Assembly: GCA_046295215.1 (NCBI GenBank) | Contig: JBKBNP010000015.1 | Span: forward strand, 1 to 64,000 | DNA: 64,000 nucleotides | Source of the DNA: Szabonella sp046295215 | Lineage (GTDB): Bacteria; Pseudomonadota; Alphaproteobacteria; Rhodobacterales; Rhodobacteraceae | Direction: 5' to 3' | Shown here: one piece after another, positions 25,569 to 36,300 of the stretch | How positions within the stretch are numbered: position 1 is the stretch's first letter | Layout of the letters: each line of letters opens with the position of its first letter | Program-made: the position numbers and the translations under genes | The notes under the pieces: generated by a model | The model's database searches: none | What the model was told of the DNA's origin: nothing | What the model saw: the letters and a program-made list of their open reading frames with translations, nothing else

Positions 25569-26462
25569 CTATTCGGTGCGGGTCACGCTGATCTCGACCT
25601 GCAAACCGATCTGCCTGCCACCACCATGGATGAAAGTGCCGCTGACCGGCATGGCCTGCGCGGGCGTGCGGGTTGTCGCCACGCGGATGAGATTGCGGCT
25701 GGCGATGATGCGGTTGGTGGGGTCGAACTCCACCCAACCCGCACCCGGAACGAACACATCGGCCCAGGCATGGGTGGCACCGCCACCTGTCATGTCCTCG
25801 CCGGAGTCATTGCCCGTGCCCTCATCATGCAGGTATCCGGTCACGAACCTTGCGGCAAAGCCCAGGTTCCGCGCGGCCTCCATGAACAGCAGCGCGAAAT
25901 CGCGACAGGTGCCGCTGCCAAGGCGGATCGTCTCCGCAGGCGACTGAACGCCTTCCGCCTCGCGCCGGGCATAGCGGAATGCGCCATGAATCGTGGTTGC
26001 CAATGTGCCCAGCACTTCCAGACTGCGGTCGGGCAGATGCGGCAGGGCCTTTGCGATCCAGTCCGCCAGAACCTCCTGATCGCGCGGCTGGTATGCCGAC
26101 AGATAGGGGCTCAGGTCAGTGCGTTCATTCTCGTCATAGTGAACCGGATAGCTGCCCGCATATCGCTCGATCCGCGAAAGCGGCTCATCCAGACCATAGC
26201 GACGCAACAGCAATTCGCTTTCGATGATCAATTCTTCTGAAGCGTGATGGAACGAAAGCAGCGCGACGGAGTTACCAAAGGTGTCGAAGGCCCAATGCAC
26301 GTCGGCACGGGGCCAAACCGACAGGCTGCTATCGAGGATCCGCATGTCATGTCCGTCGCGGGGACGGACCATGAGACGATGCTCACCGAAGATGACAGGA
26401 CGGTCATAACAGTATCTTGTTCGGTGCAGGATGCGCAGGGTTCGGATGGGGTCGCCCCTCAA
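25569..26462 (-). CDS. Transglutaminase-like cysteine protease family protein
   Basis: The 297-residue protein has an N-terminal beta region typical of the family (LRILHRTRYCYDRPVIFGEH). The catalytic triad is visible: Cys in LGSGTCRDFALLFMEAARN, His in ATHAWADVFVPGAGW and Asp in EFDPTNRII. There is no signal peptide, so it is probably cytoplasmic. Members hydrolyse or transfer on amide bonds; the substrate is unknown. It is divergent from a second, shorter-range homologue at 26566. The COG2307 (alpha-E) and ATP-grasp genes that often accompany this family are absent here. Confidence 0.85.
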   Translation of the reverse strand: MRGDPIRTLRILHRTRYCYDRPVIFGEHRLMVRPRDGHDMRILDSSLSVWPRADVHWAFDTFGNSVALLSFHHASEELIIESELLLRRYGLDEPLSRIERYAGSYPVHYDENERTDLSPYLSAYQPRDQEVLADWIAKALPHLPDRSLEVLGTLATTIHGAFRYARREAEGVQSPAETIRLGSGTCRDFALLFMEAARNLGFAARFVTGYLHDEGTGNDSGEDMTGGGATHAWADVFVPGAGWVEFDPTNRIIASRNLIRVATTRTPAQAMPVSGTFIHGGGRQIGLQVEISVTRTE

Positions 26463-26565
26463 CTGGTCGGTGCTGGATGAGAGATGGCATCAGACGGATG
26501 CCATGCAAGGACCGCGCGACGCGCAGAACCATCGAACTTACTATGTCAGACCAGGAAGGGCGGCA

Positions 26566-27450
26566 ATGTTCATTCGTATCGGCTACGAAATCGTCATCGA
26601 CAGCAAGGCAGAAACCGTGCTGATCCTCGCCCTGTCACCGCATTCCGGTTTTGGCGGACGCATCATCGGTGATCCTGGGGTGCAGGCAGATCCCGCCCTG
26701 CCGCTGGAGACGTTTCTGGACGGTTTCGGCAACCGGCTCACCCGGCTTCGGGCACCGCAGGGGCGTCTGAAACTCTGGTCCGATTGCATCGTCGAGGATG
26801 ACGGCCAGCCTGACGTGTTCGACTGGAACGCGCTGCAACGCGATGTGGGCGACCTGCCGCCCGAGACGCTGCAATTCCTGACCGCCAGCCGCTATTGCGA
26901 CAGCGACGTGCTTGCCCCCGAGGCGATGCGCCTGTTCGGTGACACGCCGCCGGGCTGGGCGCGGGTGCAGGCGATCTGCAACCATGTCCACAACCACCTG
27001 ACCTTCGGCTACGGTTTTGGACGGTCCACCAAGACCGCGGGCGATGCGCAGCGCGAAAAGACCGGCGTCTGCCGCGATTTCGCGCATCTGGCCATCGCCC
27101 TCTGCCGCGCCATGAGCATCCCCGCACGCTATGCCAGCGGCTATCTGGGGGATGTTGGCGTGCCCTACAGCGGACCGGGGGATTTCTGCGCCTGGTTCGA
27201 GGCCTATCTGGGGGATCGCTGGTACACGTTCGACGCGCGCTACAACACGCCCAGGATCGGGCGCGTCCTGATGGTCCGTGGCCGCGACGCTGCCGACGGG
27301 GCGATGATGACATCCTTCGGCGCCTATGACCTGAAGGCGTTCCGGGTCTGGACCGACGCGGTGCCGGGCACGCCCGACGACGCTGCGATGCAGGACATGC
27401 TTCAAAGCCGCCCCGACACTGTGGCACTGACGCTTGCACCGACAGGGTGA
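26566..27450 (+). CDS. Second transglutaminase-like family protein
   Basis: The 294-residue protein was started at MFIRIGYEIVIDSKAETVLI after AGGAAGGG. The triad is Cys in KTGVCRDFAHLAIALCRAM, His replaced in position by the segment DFCAWFEAYLGDRWYTFDAR, and Asp in YTFDARYN. The expected HAW histidine reads CAW here, so the second catalytic residue may be missing or moved. Start-to-start distance to the divergent paralogue is 103 bases. The function is unknown and activity is uncertain because of that substitution. Confidence 0.82.
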   Translation: MFIRIGYEIVIDSKAETVLILALSPHSGFGGRIIGDPGVQADPALPLETFLDGFGNRLTRLRAPQGRLKLWSDCIVEDDGQPDVFDWNALQRDVGDLPPETLQFLTASRYCDSDVLAPEAMRLFGDTPPGWARVQAICNHVHNHLTFGYGFGRSTKTAGDAQREKTGVCRDFAHLAIALCRAMSIPARYASGYLGDVGVPYSGPGDFCAWFEAYLGDRWYTFDARYNTPRIGRVLMVRGRDAADGAMMTSFGAYDLKAFRVWTDAVPGTPDDAAMQDMLQSRPDTVALTLAPTG

Positions 27451-28035
27451 CGGAACGGCACTGGCCGAACATGACAGCTCATGGCCGGGTCGCAGCAGCG
27501 CATCGCATCGGGGGTGGCGGTAACTTCAAGACAGGCAGTCCATGGGCCGGCCGGCGATTTCACCGACGCGGCGGTCGCGGCAATTTCAGGCCAGATGCGC
27601 TGCGGGATGGTCCTGAGCCGCGCCTTGATGGAGCAGGGGTTCTGTCCCGCGGCTGACCGATGGCATTCCTCGTCCACGTTGTTCGACCCCGCCGTGCCGG
27701 GTGACGACCACCCTCAGGTTGCCAGCGATGTACGCAAGATGCAGGCGAGGGCCGCGCCGGAACGCAGGTGCGCATGGAACCGCTGGCCGCTGAAAATCGC
27801 TTACCGGATGAAATGCGCGCTGGCCGCCTGTCAAAACACCAACCTGAAGCAGTGCAGGGCCCCGTGTGAGTGTGCATCCTCTGGTATTGCCCGGTGGCAA
27901 CCCTCTTCCCGATCCCCACCGCCGGGAAACAACCGTTCCACCCGATGCGCCTGTTCCCCTCGTCCCGTGCATCGGGTGGACGGACCGTCAGACCCCGCTG
28001 TGATGCAGACGCCGGTTGGCTGAAAAGGAAACAGA
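27451..28035. other. 585-bp gap before the SDR gene
   Basis: A 180-codon open frame (27481-28023, plus) and overlapping minus frames exist. None shows a family pattern or a convincing ribosome site, and they look like chance frames in GC-rich DNA. The segment around 27730-27900 may be decayed coding sequence. Confidence 0.35.
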
Positions 28036-28809
28036 ATGACCCGTTCCATGACCGGCAAGATCGCCCTGATCACCGGTGCCGCAGGCGCCATCGGCTTGGC
28101 CACCGCCGGACTCCTGGCCTCCCGGGGTGCCTTGATCGCCGCCACCGACATTGCGGGCGCGGATTTCGGTCCGCTGCACGAGGCGATTCCGGATGAGGGG
28201 CGGCTGCTGGTCTTGGAGGCGGACGTGACTGATGAGGCGGCGTTCGGCGCGGCCGTTGCCGCAACGGTCGAGAAATTCGGGACCATCGACATCTTCTTCA
28301 ACAATGCGGGGATCGAAGGCCCGGTCGCCCCGATCCCCGACTTCCCGACAGACGGCTTCCGCAAGGTGATGGAGGTCAACGTGACGGGCATCTTCCTCGG
28401 GCTGAAACTGGTGATCCCGGTCATGGCAAAAGCCGGGCGCGGCAGCATCATCAACTCCTCCAGCGTGGCCGGGCTGACCGGATCGCCGGGCCTTTGCGCC
28501 TATGTCGCCAGCAAGCATGCCGTTCTGGGCCTGACCCGCGCTGCGGCGGTGGAATGGGGGGGAAAGGGCATCCGTGTGAACTGCATCAATCCCGGCCCCA
28601 TCGAGAGCCGGATGATGGATGCGATCGAGGAAGGGGCCAGCCCCGGGGACGCCGCCGCCGTGCATGACGGTTTTGCCGCCACGATCCCGATGAAGCGCTA
28701 CGGCACCCCGGAGGAGGTGGCGGGTGTCATCGCTTTCCTCGCCTCCGGGGACGCCGCCTATGTCAACGGCGCGGCCTATACCGTCGATGGCGGCATGACG
28801 GCCGCCTGA
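28036..28809 (+). CDS. Short-chain dehydrogenase/reductase
   Basis: The 257-residue protein is a classical SDR. The cofactor site is LITGAAGAIGLATAGLLASR, then FNNAGIEGP. The catalytic Ser is in INSSSVAGLTG and Tyr/Lys in YVASKHAVLGL. The C-terminal PGPIESRMMD and GAAYTVDGGM are typical. Asp in TDIAGADF after the second beta strand favours NAD over NADP. The substrate is not predictable. Its stop abuts the stop of the convergent Crp-type gene with no bases between. Confidence 0.88.
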   Translation: MTRSMTGKIALITGAAGAIGLATAGLLASRGALIAATDIAGADFGPLHEAIPDEGRLLVLEADVTDEAAFGAAVAATVEKFGTIDIFFNNAGIEGPVAPIPDFPTDGFRKVMEVNVTGIFLGLKLVIPVMAKAGRGSIINSSSVAGLTGSPGLCAYVASKHAVLGLTRAAAVEWGGKGIRVNCINPGPIESRMMDAIEEGASPGDAAAVHDGFAATIPMKRYGTPEEVAGVIAFLASGDAAYVNGAAYTVDGGMTAA

Positions 28810-29541
28810 TCACTTCAGCAGCGGGCCGTCGTGGTCGAGATAGGCCTTGTCGAAATCCGCCAGCAGCACCAGCCCCTTGAGGTCATGGATCTCGACCTGC
28901 CCCTGCTGGAACGTGACCAGACCCTCCTCGCGCAATTCGCGCAACACGCGGTTCACATGGACCGCACTCAGCCCCAGCGCATCGGCGAGCATGTATTGCG
29001 AAAGTGGACAGGCATAGTTCAACGCGGTTCCAAGGCCCACCAGTCTGAGCCGCGCGCCCAGTTCCAGCAGGAAATGCGCCATGCGTTCTCTGGCATCCCT
29101 GCGCCCGATGCCCACCAGATGCTCGGCCACCATCGCCTCGTCCCGCGAGGCAGCCCACAGGACGGCGGTGGCGAGGCGGGGCGTCTTGCCGAAGGTTTCC
29201 AGCAGATCGGTGACAAGAACCTCAGAGGCCTCCACCCGGGTCACAGGTTCGATATTGTGGTCTGCGGTGCGGAACAGGATGGACCGCAGCCCCAGGAAAT
29301 CACCGGGGATCTGGAAATCGACAATCTGGCGCGTTCCGCCTGACAAAAGCTTGTAGGAGCAGACCCAGCCCGACGCGAGGATATAGGCCGATTGATCGGT
29401 CTGGCCCTGATGCACCATGTCGCGCCCGGCGGGGAACGTCTTGCGCCTGCTGTGCAGGAGGTCCAGCGCGGAGATTTCCACATCCGACAGCGCCAGGAAG
29501 GCACCGAGTTTGCGCGCAAATGGGCTTTGAAGGGCTGTCAC
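28810..29541 (-). CDS. Crp/Fnr-family transcriptional regulator
   Basis: The 243-residue protein has an N-terminal cyclic-nucleotide-binding fold (KTFPAGRDMVHQGQ; QSAYILASGWVCSYKLL; RQIVDFQIPGDFLGL). The C-terminal helix-turn-helix is YACPLSQYMLADALGLSAVH then VNRVLRELREEGLV. There is no FNR cysteine cluster, so it is not an oxygen-sensing FNR. The ligand is unknown. A near-consensus EcfG sequence (GGAAC-N16-GGTT) at 29593-29617 lies upstream. Confidence 0.85.
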   Translation of the reverse strand: MTALQSPFARKLGAFLALSDVEISALDLLHSRRKTFPAGRDMVHQGQTDQSAYILASGWVCSYKLLSGGTRQIVDFQIPGDFLGLRSILFRTADHNIEPVTRVEASEVLVTDLLETFGKTPRLATAVLWAASRDEAMVAEHLVGIGRRDARERMAHFLLELGARLRLVGLGTALNYACPLSQYMLADALGLSAVHVNRVLRELREEGLVTFQQGQVEIHDLKGLVLLADFDKAYLDHDGPLLK

Positions 29542-29592
29542 TACCGAAGCTCCCGAGAATGCGTGCCTGTTGAGACGGATTGTCGATGAAAG

Positions 29593-29617
29593 AACCGCCC
29601 GAACGACGTTTCGTTCC
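29593..29617 (-). promoter_or_regulatory. Possible EcfG-like promoter of the Crp/Fnr gene (one mismatch)
   Basis: Minus strand GGAAC-N16-GGTT. It differs from the consensus only in the first base of the -10 element. It lies 52 bases before the start at 29541, at the same spacing as the five exact sites. Confidence 0.4.
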
Positions 29618-29740
29618 GGCCGCGTCCGGAATGCTGATCTGCGTCAGCCCGGAAAAACCCAAGCCTGAGATACTGCGTGCAAGACCGGCGGCAACCCGCA
29701 GTTCGGCGGCTTGCCTACACATTCGCACAAGGTTTGCCCG

Positions 29741-29977
29741 ATGCCCGAGATCCCCGACATTGCCGGAACGGCAGCCCTCGCCATCTGCGAATCGCTGTTG
29801 CTGGCGCTGAATGATCGCAACGTCCTGCCGGAGAAGGAAATCGTCGGCATCCTGCGCGATGCGGCGGCGGCACATTCCAATGACGCGGGTGAGGATGATC
29901 AGGCAGAGCTTCATGCAGCCGTCGCGGATTTGATCAACGGCATCCTTGCAGGCGGAAATTCGGTTCGTCGCAGGTAG
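29741..29977 (+). CDS. Hypothetical 78-residue acidic helical protein
   Basis: It starts MPEIPDIAGTAALAICESLL at an ATG; an upstream in-frame start at 29711 is possible. The protein is acidic and helical: ALNDRNVLPEKEIVGILRDA and DQAELHAAVADLINGIL. No membrane segment or known domain is seen. It stands alone between the Crp-type gene and a CsbD-like gene, in a stress-related setting. Confidence 0.5.
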   Translation: MPEIPDIAGTAALAICESLLLALNDRNVLPEKEIVGILRDAAAAHSNDAGEDDQAELHAAVADLINGILAGGNSVRRR

Positions 29978-30129
29978 CGGGGACCGAACCGGCATGGGGA
30001 GCCGGTCGAAAAAGCCTTACAGACAAGGATGCACTGATCCGTGTTGTCTCGACAGCCCAACTTCCCCGCCGAACGTCATGCCTGCCACGAACCTTCCCCA
30101 AGTTCGGACCTGCTGCGACAGGCAATTCT

Positions 30130-30155
30130 GGAACGGCATGGACGGGTCGAGGGTT
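30130..30155 (+). promoter_or_regulatory. Possible EcfG-like promoter (N17, one mismatch)
   Basis: GGAAC (30130-30134), 17 bases, GGTT (30152-30155), just before the ribosome site of the small MNWDQIE gene. It is one mismatch from the consensus and leaves a very short leader. Confidence 0.35.
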
Positions 30156-30177
30156 TAGTCAGAAAGGAGACATCAAC

Positions 30178-30363
30178 ATGAACTGGGATCAGATCGAAAA
30201 CAACTGGTTGGCCATGGCGCGCCGCATCCGGCCCGAGCTTCCCTTGTGCGGGATACCAAGTGTCGACGCAGTCCAAAACGCCCCGAACAGGTCCGAGACC
30301 GCCACCGACCGGAACGAACGGACGGTGGATTCGAGCCTGTCCGCGGCACGCCTGATTGCGTGA
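30178..30363 (+). CDS. Small CsbD-like stress protein (N-terminal similarity only)
   Basis: The 61-residue protein starts MNWDQIENNWLAMARRIRPE after AGAAAGGAG. The opening MNWDQIE-x-x-W is the hallmark of CsbD/YjbJ proteins, which are abundant under stress. The rest (NRSETATDRNERTVDSS) does not follow the family's KGKVKEKWGKL pattern. It is therefore either a diverged or shortened relative. Its last 8 bases overlap the chosen start of the glucan synthase gene, suggesting coupling. Confidence 0.6.
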   Translation: MNWDQIENNWLAMARRIRPELPLCGIPSVDAVQNAPNRSETATDRNERTVDSSLSAARLIA

Positions 30364-33300
30364 GCCTGCGGGGGGCGGCATCAGCCTAGGCCCGCTTGTG
30401 CGCAAAGTCGCAGGGTGGCCGGGCGCAAGACCGGATGTCTGGCACGATACGGCGGTGATCCGGGCAGACCTGTTCGGCATGGAACGGCTGGAGCATCACG
30501 CGCTGTCGCTCGCCGCCGCGCAGGATCTTGAAAGTCATCCCGGTGGCTGGGCCGGTCTGGTCAGGGCCAATCCTTTCAAGCGTGATCCGCCCCGGGTGCG
30601 GCCCCTTCCGGCGCGGGTCAGGGATAACGCCACCTTCCTGCTGGCGGCCTATCGCGCCTGCGCACGGACCTTGCAGGCGGGACGCCCCATCGCTCCGGCG
30701 GCGGAATGGTTGCTGGACAACTTTCACCTTGTCGAGCAACAACTGCGCCAGATCGACGATGATCTGCCGGTGGGGTATTACCGCCAACTGCCGAAGCTGG
30801 CGGGCGGGCCGTTTGCCGGATACCCGCGCGTGTTCGGTCTGACATGGGCCTATGTCGCCCATACCGACAGCCTGCTGTCCGGCCCGGCGCTTGCGGGTTT
30901 TGTGAAATCATATCAACAGGTCAGCCCGCTTTCGATTGGAGAGCTTTGGGCGGTGGCGATCACCCTGCGCATCGTTCTGGTTGAAAACATGCGGCGGCTG
31001 GCGGAGCAGATCCTGAAGGGCAGCGACCTGCGCAGGGTCGCGGATGACATCGTCGATCAGGTTCTTGCGGCCCGTCACGATCCGGCGCGCGCCCCGCAGG
31101 AAGTGCTGCTGACCGCCACCGCCCCCTTTGTCAATGCCCCGCTGGATGAGATCATCGCGGCCCAGATCGCCAAGCGCCTGCGCGGGTTCGACCCCGAGGA
31201 AACGCCGCTGCATGCCTGGCTGGAAGACCGGCTGCGCCATCAGGGCTCAATGATCGAGGACGTGGTGCAGAACGTCCAGCTGCGGCAGGGTGCGTCAAAC
31301 GTCACGATGCGCAATATCGTCACCAGCATGCGGCTGGCCTCCGAACTCGACTGGGCCGATTTTGTCGAAGGCGTCAGCCTGATCGACACCCGGTTGCGCG
31401 CCCGTTCAGACTTTGCCGAGATGGATTTCGTCACCCGCAACCGCTACCGCACCGCCATCGAGGTGCTGGCGCGGGGATCGAACCTCAGCGAGATCGCCGT
31501 CACCGATGTCGCCCTCGACCTTGCCGAAATGGGGGCCGGAGCGGGTGCCAGAGCGGGGGCCGAAACGGGGCAGGGTGCGGCAGCCGACCCCGGCCATGGC
31601 CTGATCGGCCCGGGGCGCGCAGCGCTGGAGCGTGCGGTGGACTACAGGCCTACGCCCGCAATGCGTCTGGGCCGCAGGGTGGCGCGGCTGGGGCTGGCGG
31701 GCTATCTGGGGGCGATTGCCCTGACCTCTGCCATCGTTCTCGCGCTGGCGCTTTGGGCGAGCGGTGTGGGTGCCTTGGCGATGGTCGTGCTGGCGCTGAC
31801 CGGCCTTGCCACGGCGTCCGAGGCCGGGACCGCGCTGGTCAATCTGGTCGTCACGCGGGTGGTGCGACCCCGGCTGCTGCCCGGGATGGACCTGTCAAAG
31901 GGCATCCCGCCAGACCTGCGCACGCTGATCGCCGTGCCGGTCCTGCTGAGCGACCGCGACGACCTGATGGCGCTGATCGCGCAGCTTGAGGTGCATCACC
32001 TGTCCAGCACCGATGGTGCGCTGCATTACGCGCTGTTGTCCGACGGGCCGGACGCTGCCACCGAACATCTGCCCGATGATGCGGCGCTGATCGCCGAGGC
32101 CGGTGCGGCGATGGACCGGCTGAATGCAACCTATCCCTCTGCCCATGGCGATCGGTTCATATTCCTGCACCGTCGCCGCCAATGGAACCCGGCCGAGGGC
32201 GTCTGGATGGGGTGGGAGCGCAAGCGCGGCAAGCTGCATGAGCTGAACCGCCTGCTGCGCGGCGCGCAGGGCACCAGCTTCCTGCCGCATCCCCGCCTGC
32301 CGCAGGATGTGCGCTTCGTCATCACCCTTGATGCCGATACCCGCCTGCTGCGCGACACGGTCGCCCGGATGGTCGGCAAGATGGCCCATCCGCTGAACCG
32401 CGCGGTGTTCGACCCGGCAACACAGCGCGTCATTTCTGGCTATGGCATCGTGCAACCGCGCGTCACACCGGCCCTGCCAACGGGGGCGGAGGGCTCGTTC
32501 TTCCAGCGTATATTCTCCAGTCCCGGTGGGATCGAGCCCTATGCGAGCGCGGATTCCAACATCTATCAGGATCTGTTCGGCGAGGGGTCGTTTACCGGCA
32601 AGGGCATCTATGATGTCGATGCCTTCGCCGCCAGTCTTGCAGGCCGGGTGCCGGACAATACCATGCTCAGCCATGATCTGTTCGAGGGTGTCTTTGCCCG
32701 CGCGGGACTCGCCTCGGATATCGACGTGGTGGACGAATTCCCCGCACGCTACGATGTCGCCACCCGCCGTCAGCACCGCTGGGTGCGGGGCGACTGGCAG
32801 TTGCTGCCCTGGCTGATCCGGCGCGGCAGCGGGCTGTCTCCGCTGGACCGTTGGAAGATCGCCGACAACCTGCGCCGCGCGGTTGTCGCGCCGATGGCTG
32901 TCGTGACATTGTTCGCGGGCTGGCTGATGCCGCTGCCTCTCGCGGCAGGCTGGACTGTCGCGGTGCTGCTGATGCTGGCGCTGCCGCATCTGGTCGGCCT
33001 GCCCTTCGCCATTCTGCCGGGTCGGGCGGGCATCACTTCGCGCAGTCACGTTGCGGCCTTTCAGGCCGATGCACGCCGCGCCTTGGCGCAGATCGCGCTG
33101 AACCTCGCATTTCTGGCGGATACTGCGTGGCAGATGGCGGATGCATCCCTGCGCACACTGATCCGGCTGGCCGTGACGCGGCGCAACCTGCTGCAATGGG
33201 TGACGGCAGCGGCAGCGGGCGCGGGCGCGCGGCCCGGGCCAGTGGCGCAGTATGGCGAGATGGCCGGCGGGGTGGTGCTGGCCCTTGGCATCTGCGGCGT

Positions 33301-36300
33301 GGCGCTGGTGCTGAACCCCGCTGCATGGCCGGTTGTCGTGCCCTTTGCGGCGCTGTGGCTGTCGGCTCCCGCGCTGGCGTATCGTGTCAGCAGTCCGCGC
33401 GCGGCCCGGGCGACACAGTCACTGGCCGACTCCGAGACCCGCACCCTGCGCCTGATCGCCCGCCGCACATGGCGCTATTTCGAAACCTTCGTGACCGAGG
33501 CCGATAACTTCCTGCCGCCTGACAACTTCCAGGAAACCCCGACCCCCACGGTCTTTCACCGGACCTCGCCGACCAATATCGGGCTCTACCTGCTGTCGGT
33601 CACGGTCGCCCGCGACATGGGCTGGATCGGACAGGCCGAGGCCCTGACCCGGCTGGAGCAGACGCTGCAAACGGTCGGGCGGATGCCCCGGTTCCGGGGG
33701 CATCTTTTCAACTGGCATGACACCCGCGACCTGCGCGTGCTGGACCCGCCCTATGTGTCCTCGGTGGACAGCGGCAATCTGGCCGGGCATCTGATCGCCG
33801 TGGCGCAGGCCTGTCGCGACTGGCAGGACACGCCGCTGGATGACGCCGAACGGTGCGCGGGGCTCTCGGATGCGCTGATGCTGGCACAGGAGGCGCCGGG
33901 CGCAAAGGATGCGGGCCTGACCCTTCTTCTGGACCGCATGAGCGATGCGGCTGCGCGAGAAGGCGCATTTTCCGACCTGCTGCCACTGGCGGCGGAGGCC
34001 GCCGCAAAGGCGCGTGAGGTCGCGGGCACAGACAGCGACGCGGCATTCTGGTGCGCTGCGGCACAGAACTGCATCGCCGGACAACTGGCGGATGCAACGG
34101 GCAATCCCGCGGCGCGGCTGACCGCCGTTGAAGACCTTGCCCGCAGTCTGGCGATGGAAATGGATTTCGCCTTCCTGCTGGACCCGGAAAAGAAGCTCCT
34201 CTCCATCGGGTTTTCCGTCGCCGCCAATGCGCGCGACGCCAATTGCTATGACTTGCTGGCCTCCGAGGCGCGGCTGGCCAGCCTGTTCGCGATTGCCAAG
34301 GGCGATGTGGCCACCCGGCACTGGTTCCGGCTGGGACGGGCCGCGACGCCGGTCGGGGCAGGCTCGGCGCTGATCTCCTGGTCGGGCAGCATGTTCGAAT
34401 ATCTGATGCCCTCGCTGGTCCTGCGCGCGCCTGCGGGGTCGGTACTGGACCAGACCAACCGACTGATCGTCGATCGCCAGATCGCCCATGGCGCGGCGCA
34501 TGCGATGCCGTGGGGTGTGTCCGAATCTTCCTACAACGCCCGCGATCTGGAAATGACCTACCAATACTCGAACTTCGGCGTGCCCGGGCTGGGTCTCAAG
34601 CGCGGGCTGAATGCGAACCGGGTGATTGCGCCCTATGCCACGGGGCTGGCCACGATGGTTGACCCGGCCGCAGCCTTGCAGAACTTTGCGCAACTGACCG
34701 CCATCGGGGCCGAAGGGCGCTATGGCTTCTATGAGGCGGTGGATTTCACGCCCGCGCGCCTGCCTGCCGGGGCGGGGCATGCGATTGTGCAAAGCTTCAT
34801 GGCGCATCATCAGGGCATGACGATCACCGCCATCGCCAACACGCTGCACGACGGGCGTCTGCGCACCCGCTTCCATGCCGAGCCGATGATCCGCGCAGTG
34901 GATCTGTTGCTGCAGGAGCGTGTCCCGCGCGATGCCACTGCCACCCCGCCCCGCGCCGAGGATGTGCCGGTAACGGCGGCGGAGGTCTCCAGCGCCCCGG
35001 CCCTGCGTGTTTTCGATGCGCCGGGTGACGGGGCGCCGACCGGGCATCTGCTGTCGAATGGCAGTTATGGCGTGATGCTGACGCCCACGGGCGGCGGGTT
35101 CAGCCGCTGGCGCGATCTGGCCATCACCCGCTGGCGGCTCGAGCCCAGCCAGACCAGCCATGGCGCGTTCATCTTTGCGCGCGATGCGAAATCCGGCGCG
35201 CAATGGTCCGCCGGGGTGCAGCCGGTGGGGGGCGTCGAGGGCGCGCACAGCGCGGTCTTCTGCGAACATCACGCCACATTCTGCCATCAGGACCGGAAAC
35301 TGGCCATGACCACCGAAGTCGTGGTCTCTGCCGAGGATGACGCCGAGGCGCGCCGCGTCACCCTGACCAATACCGGCGGGCATGCGCGGGAGATCGACCT
35401 GACCTCCTGCGCCGAACTGGTGCTGGCCCCGCCCGCTGCCGATCTGGCGCATCCGGCTTTCAGCAAGATGTTCGTGGTGACGGATTTCATGCCCGAACTG
35501 GGCGCGCTCATCGCCACGCGCCGCCGCCGCTCGCCCCATGACCCCGAGGTTTGGGCCGCGCATATCGCTGTGGTTGAAGGGGCCGAATCCGCTCCGCTCC
35601 AGCATGAAACCGACCGCGCGCGCTTCATCGGCCGGGGGCGCAGCATCGGGGATGCGGTGATGGCGGACAGCCCCTTGTCGGGCACCATCGGCACCGTGCT
35701 GGACCCGGTCTTTGCCCTCCGCCGCCGCGTTGTCGTGCCGCCCGGCGGTATGGCGCGCGTCACCTTCTGGACCATGGTCGCCGAAACGCCCGGGGCGCTG
35801 CTGGACCTCGTGGACCGTCACCGCGACCCGTCAGCGTTTGAGCGTGCCGAGACGCTGTCCTGGACGCAAGGGCAGGTGCAGCTGCGCCACCTTGGCATCA
35901 CCCCCGCCGCCGCCGCCGATTTCCAGCGGCTGGGCGGCATGATCCTGCGGGGTGACGCGCGGCTGCGCGCGAAGGGCCACCCGAGCGGCGCAGGCCCGCA
36001 ATCGGCGCTCTGGGCGATGGGGATTTCCGGCGACCTGCCGGTCATCCTGTTCCGCATCAGCGATACCGAGGATGCAGGCGCCCTGCACGACGTGCTGGCC
36101 GCCCATGAATACCTGCGGATGCGGCAGCTTGATGTCGATCTGGTCGTGCTGAACGACCGCGCCTCATCCTATGTGCAGGATCTGCAGGCGATGATCGAGG
36201 CTGCGGTGCGTTCGGCCCAGTCACGCCCGCGCAGCGACATGCACAGGGGCGGGGCGCATGGCGCGGTTCACACCCTGCGCGCCGATCTTGTCCCCCCCGA

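Noticed and set aside
27481..28023. 180-codon frame in the gap before the SDR gene
   Set aside because: No recognisable domain, poor ribosome site, and competing frames of similar length on both strands.
33419..35821. 800-codon minus-strand frame inside the glucan synthase gene
   Set aside because: Antisense artefact of GC-rich codon use; the plus frame holds the GT84/GH94 motifs.
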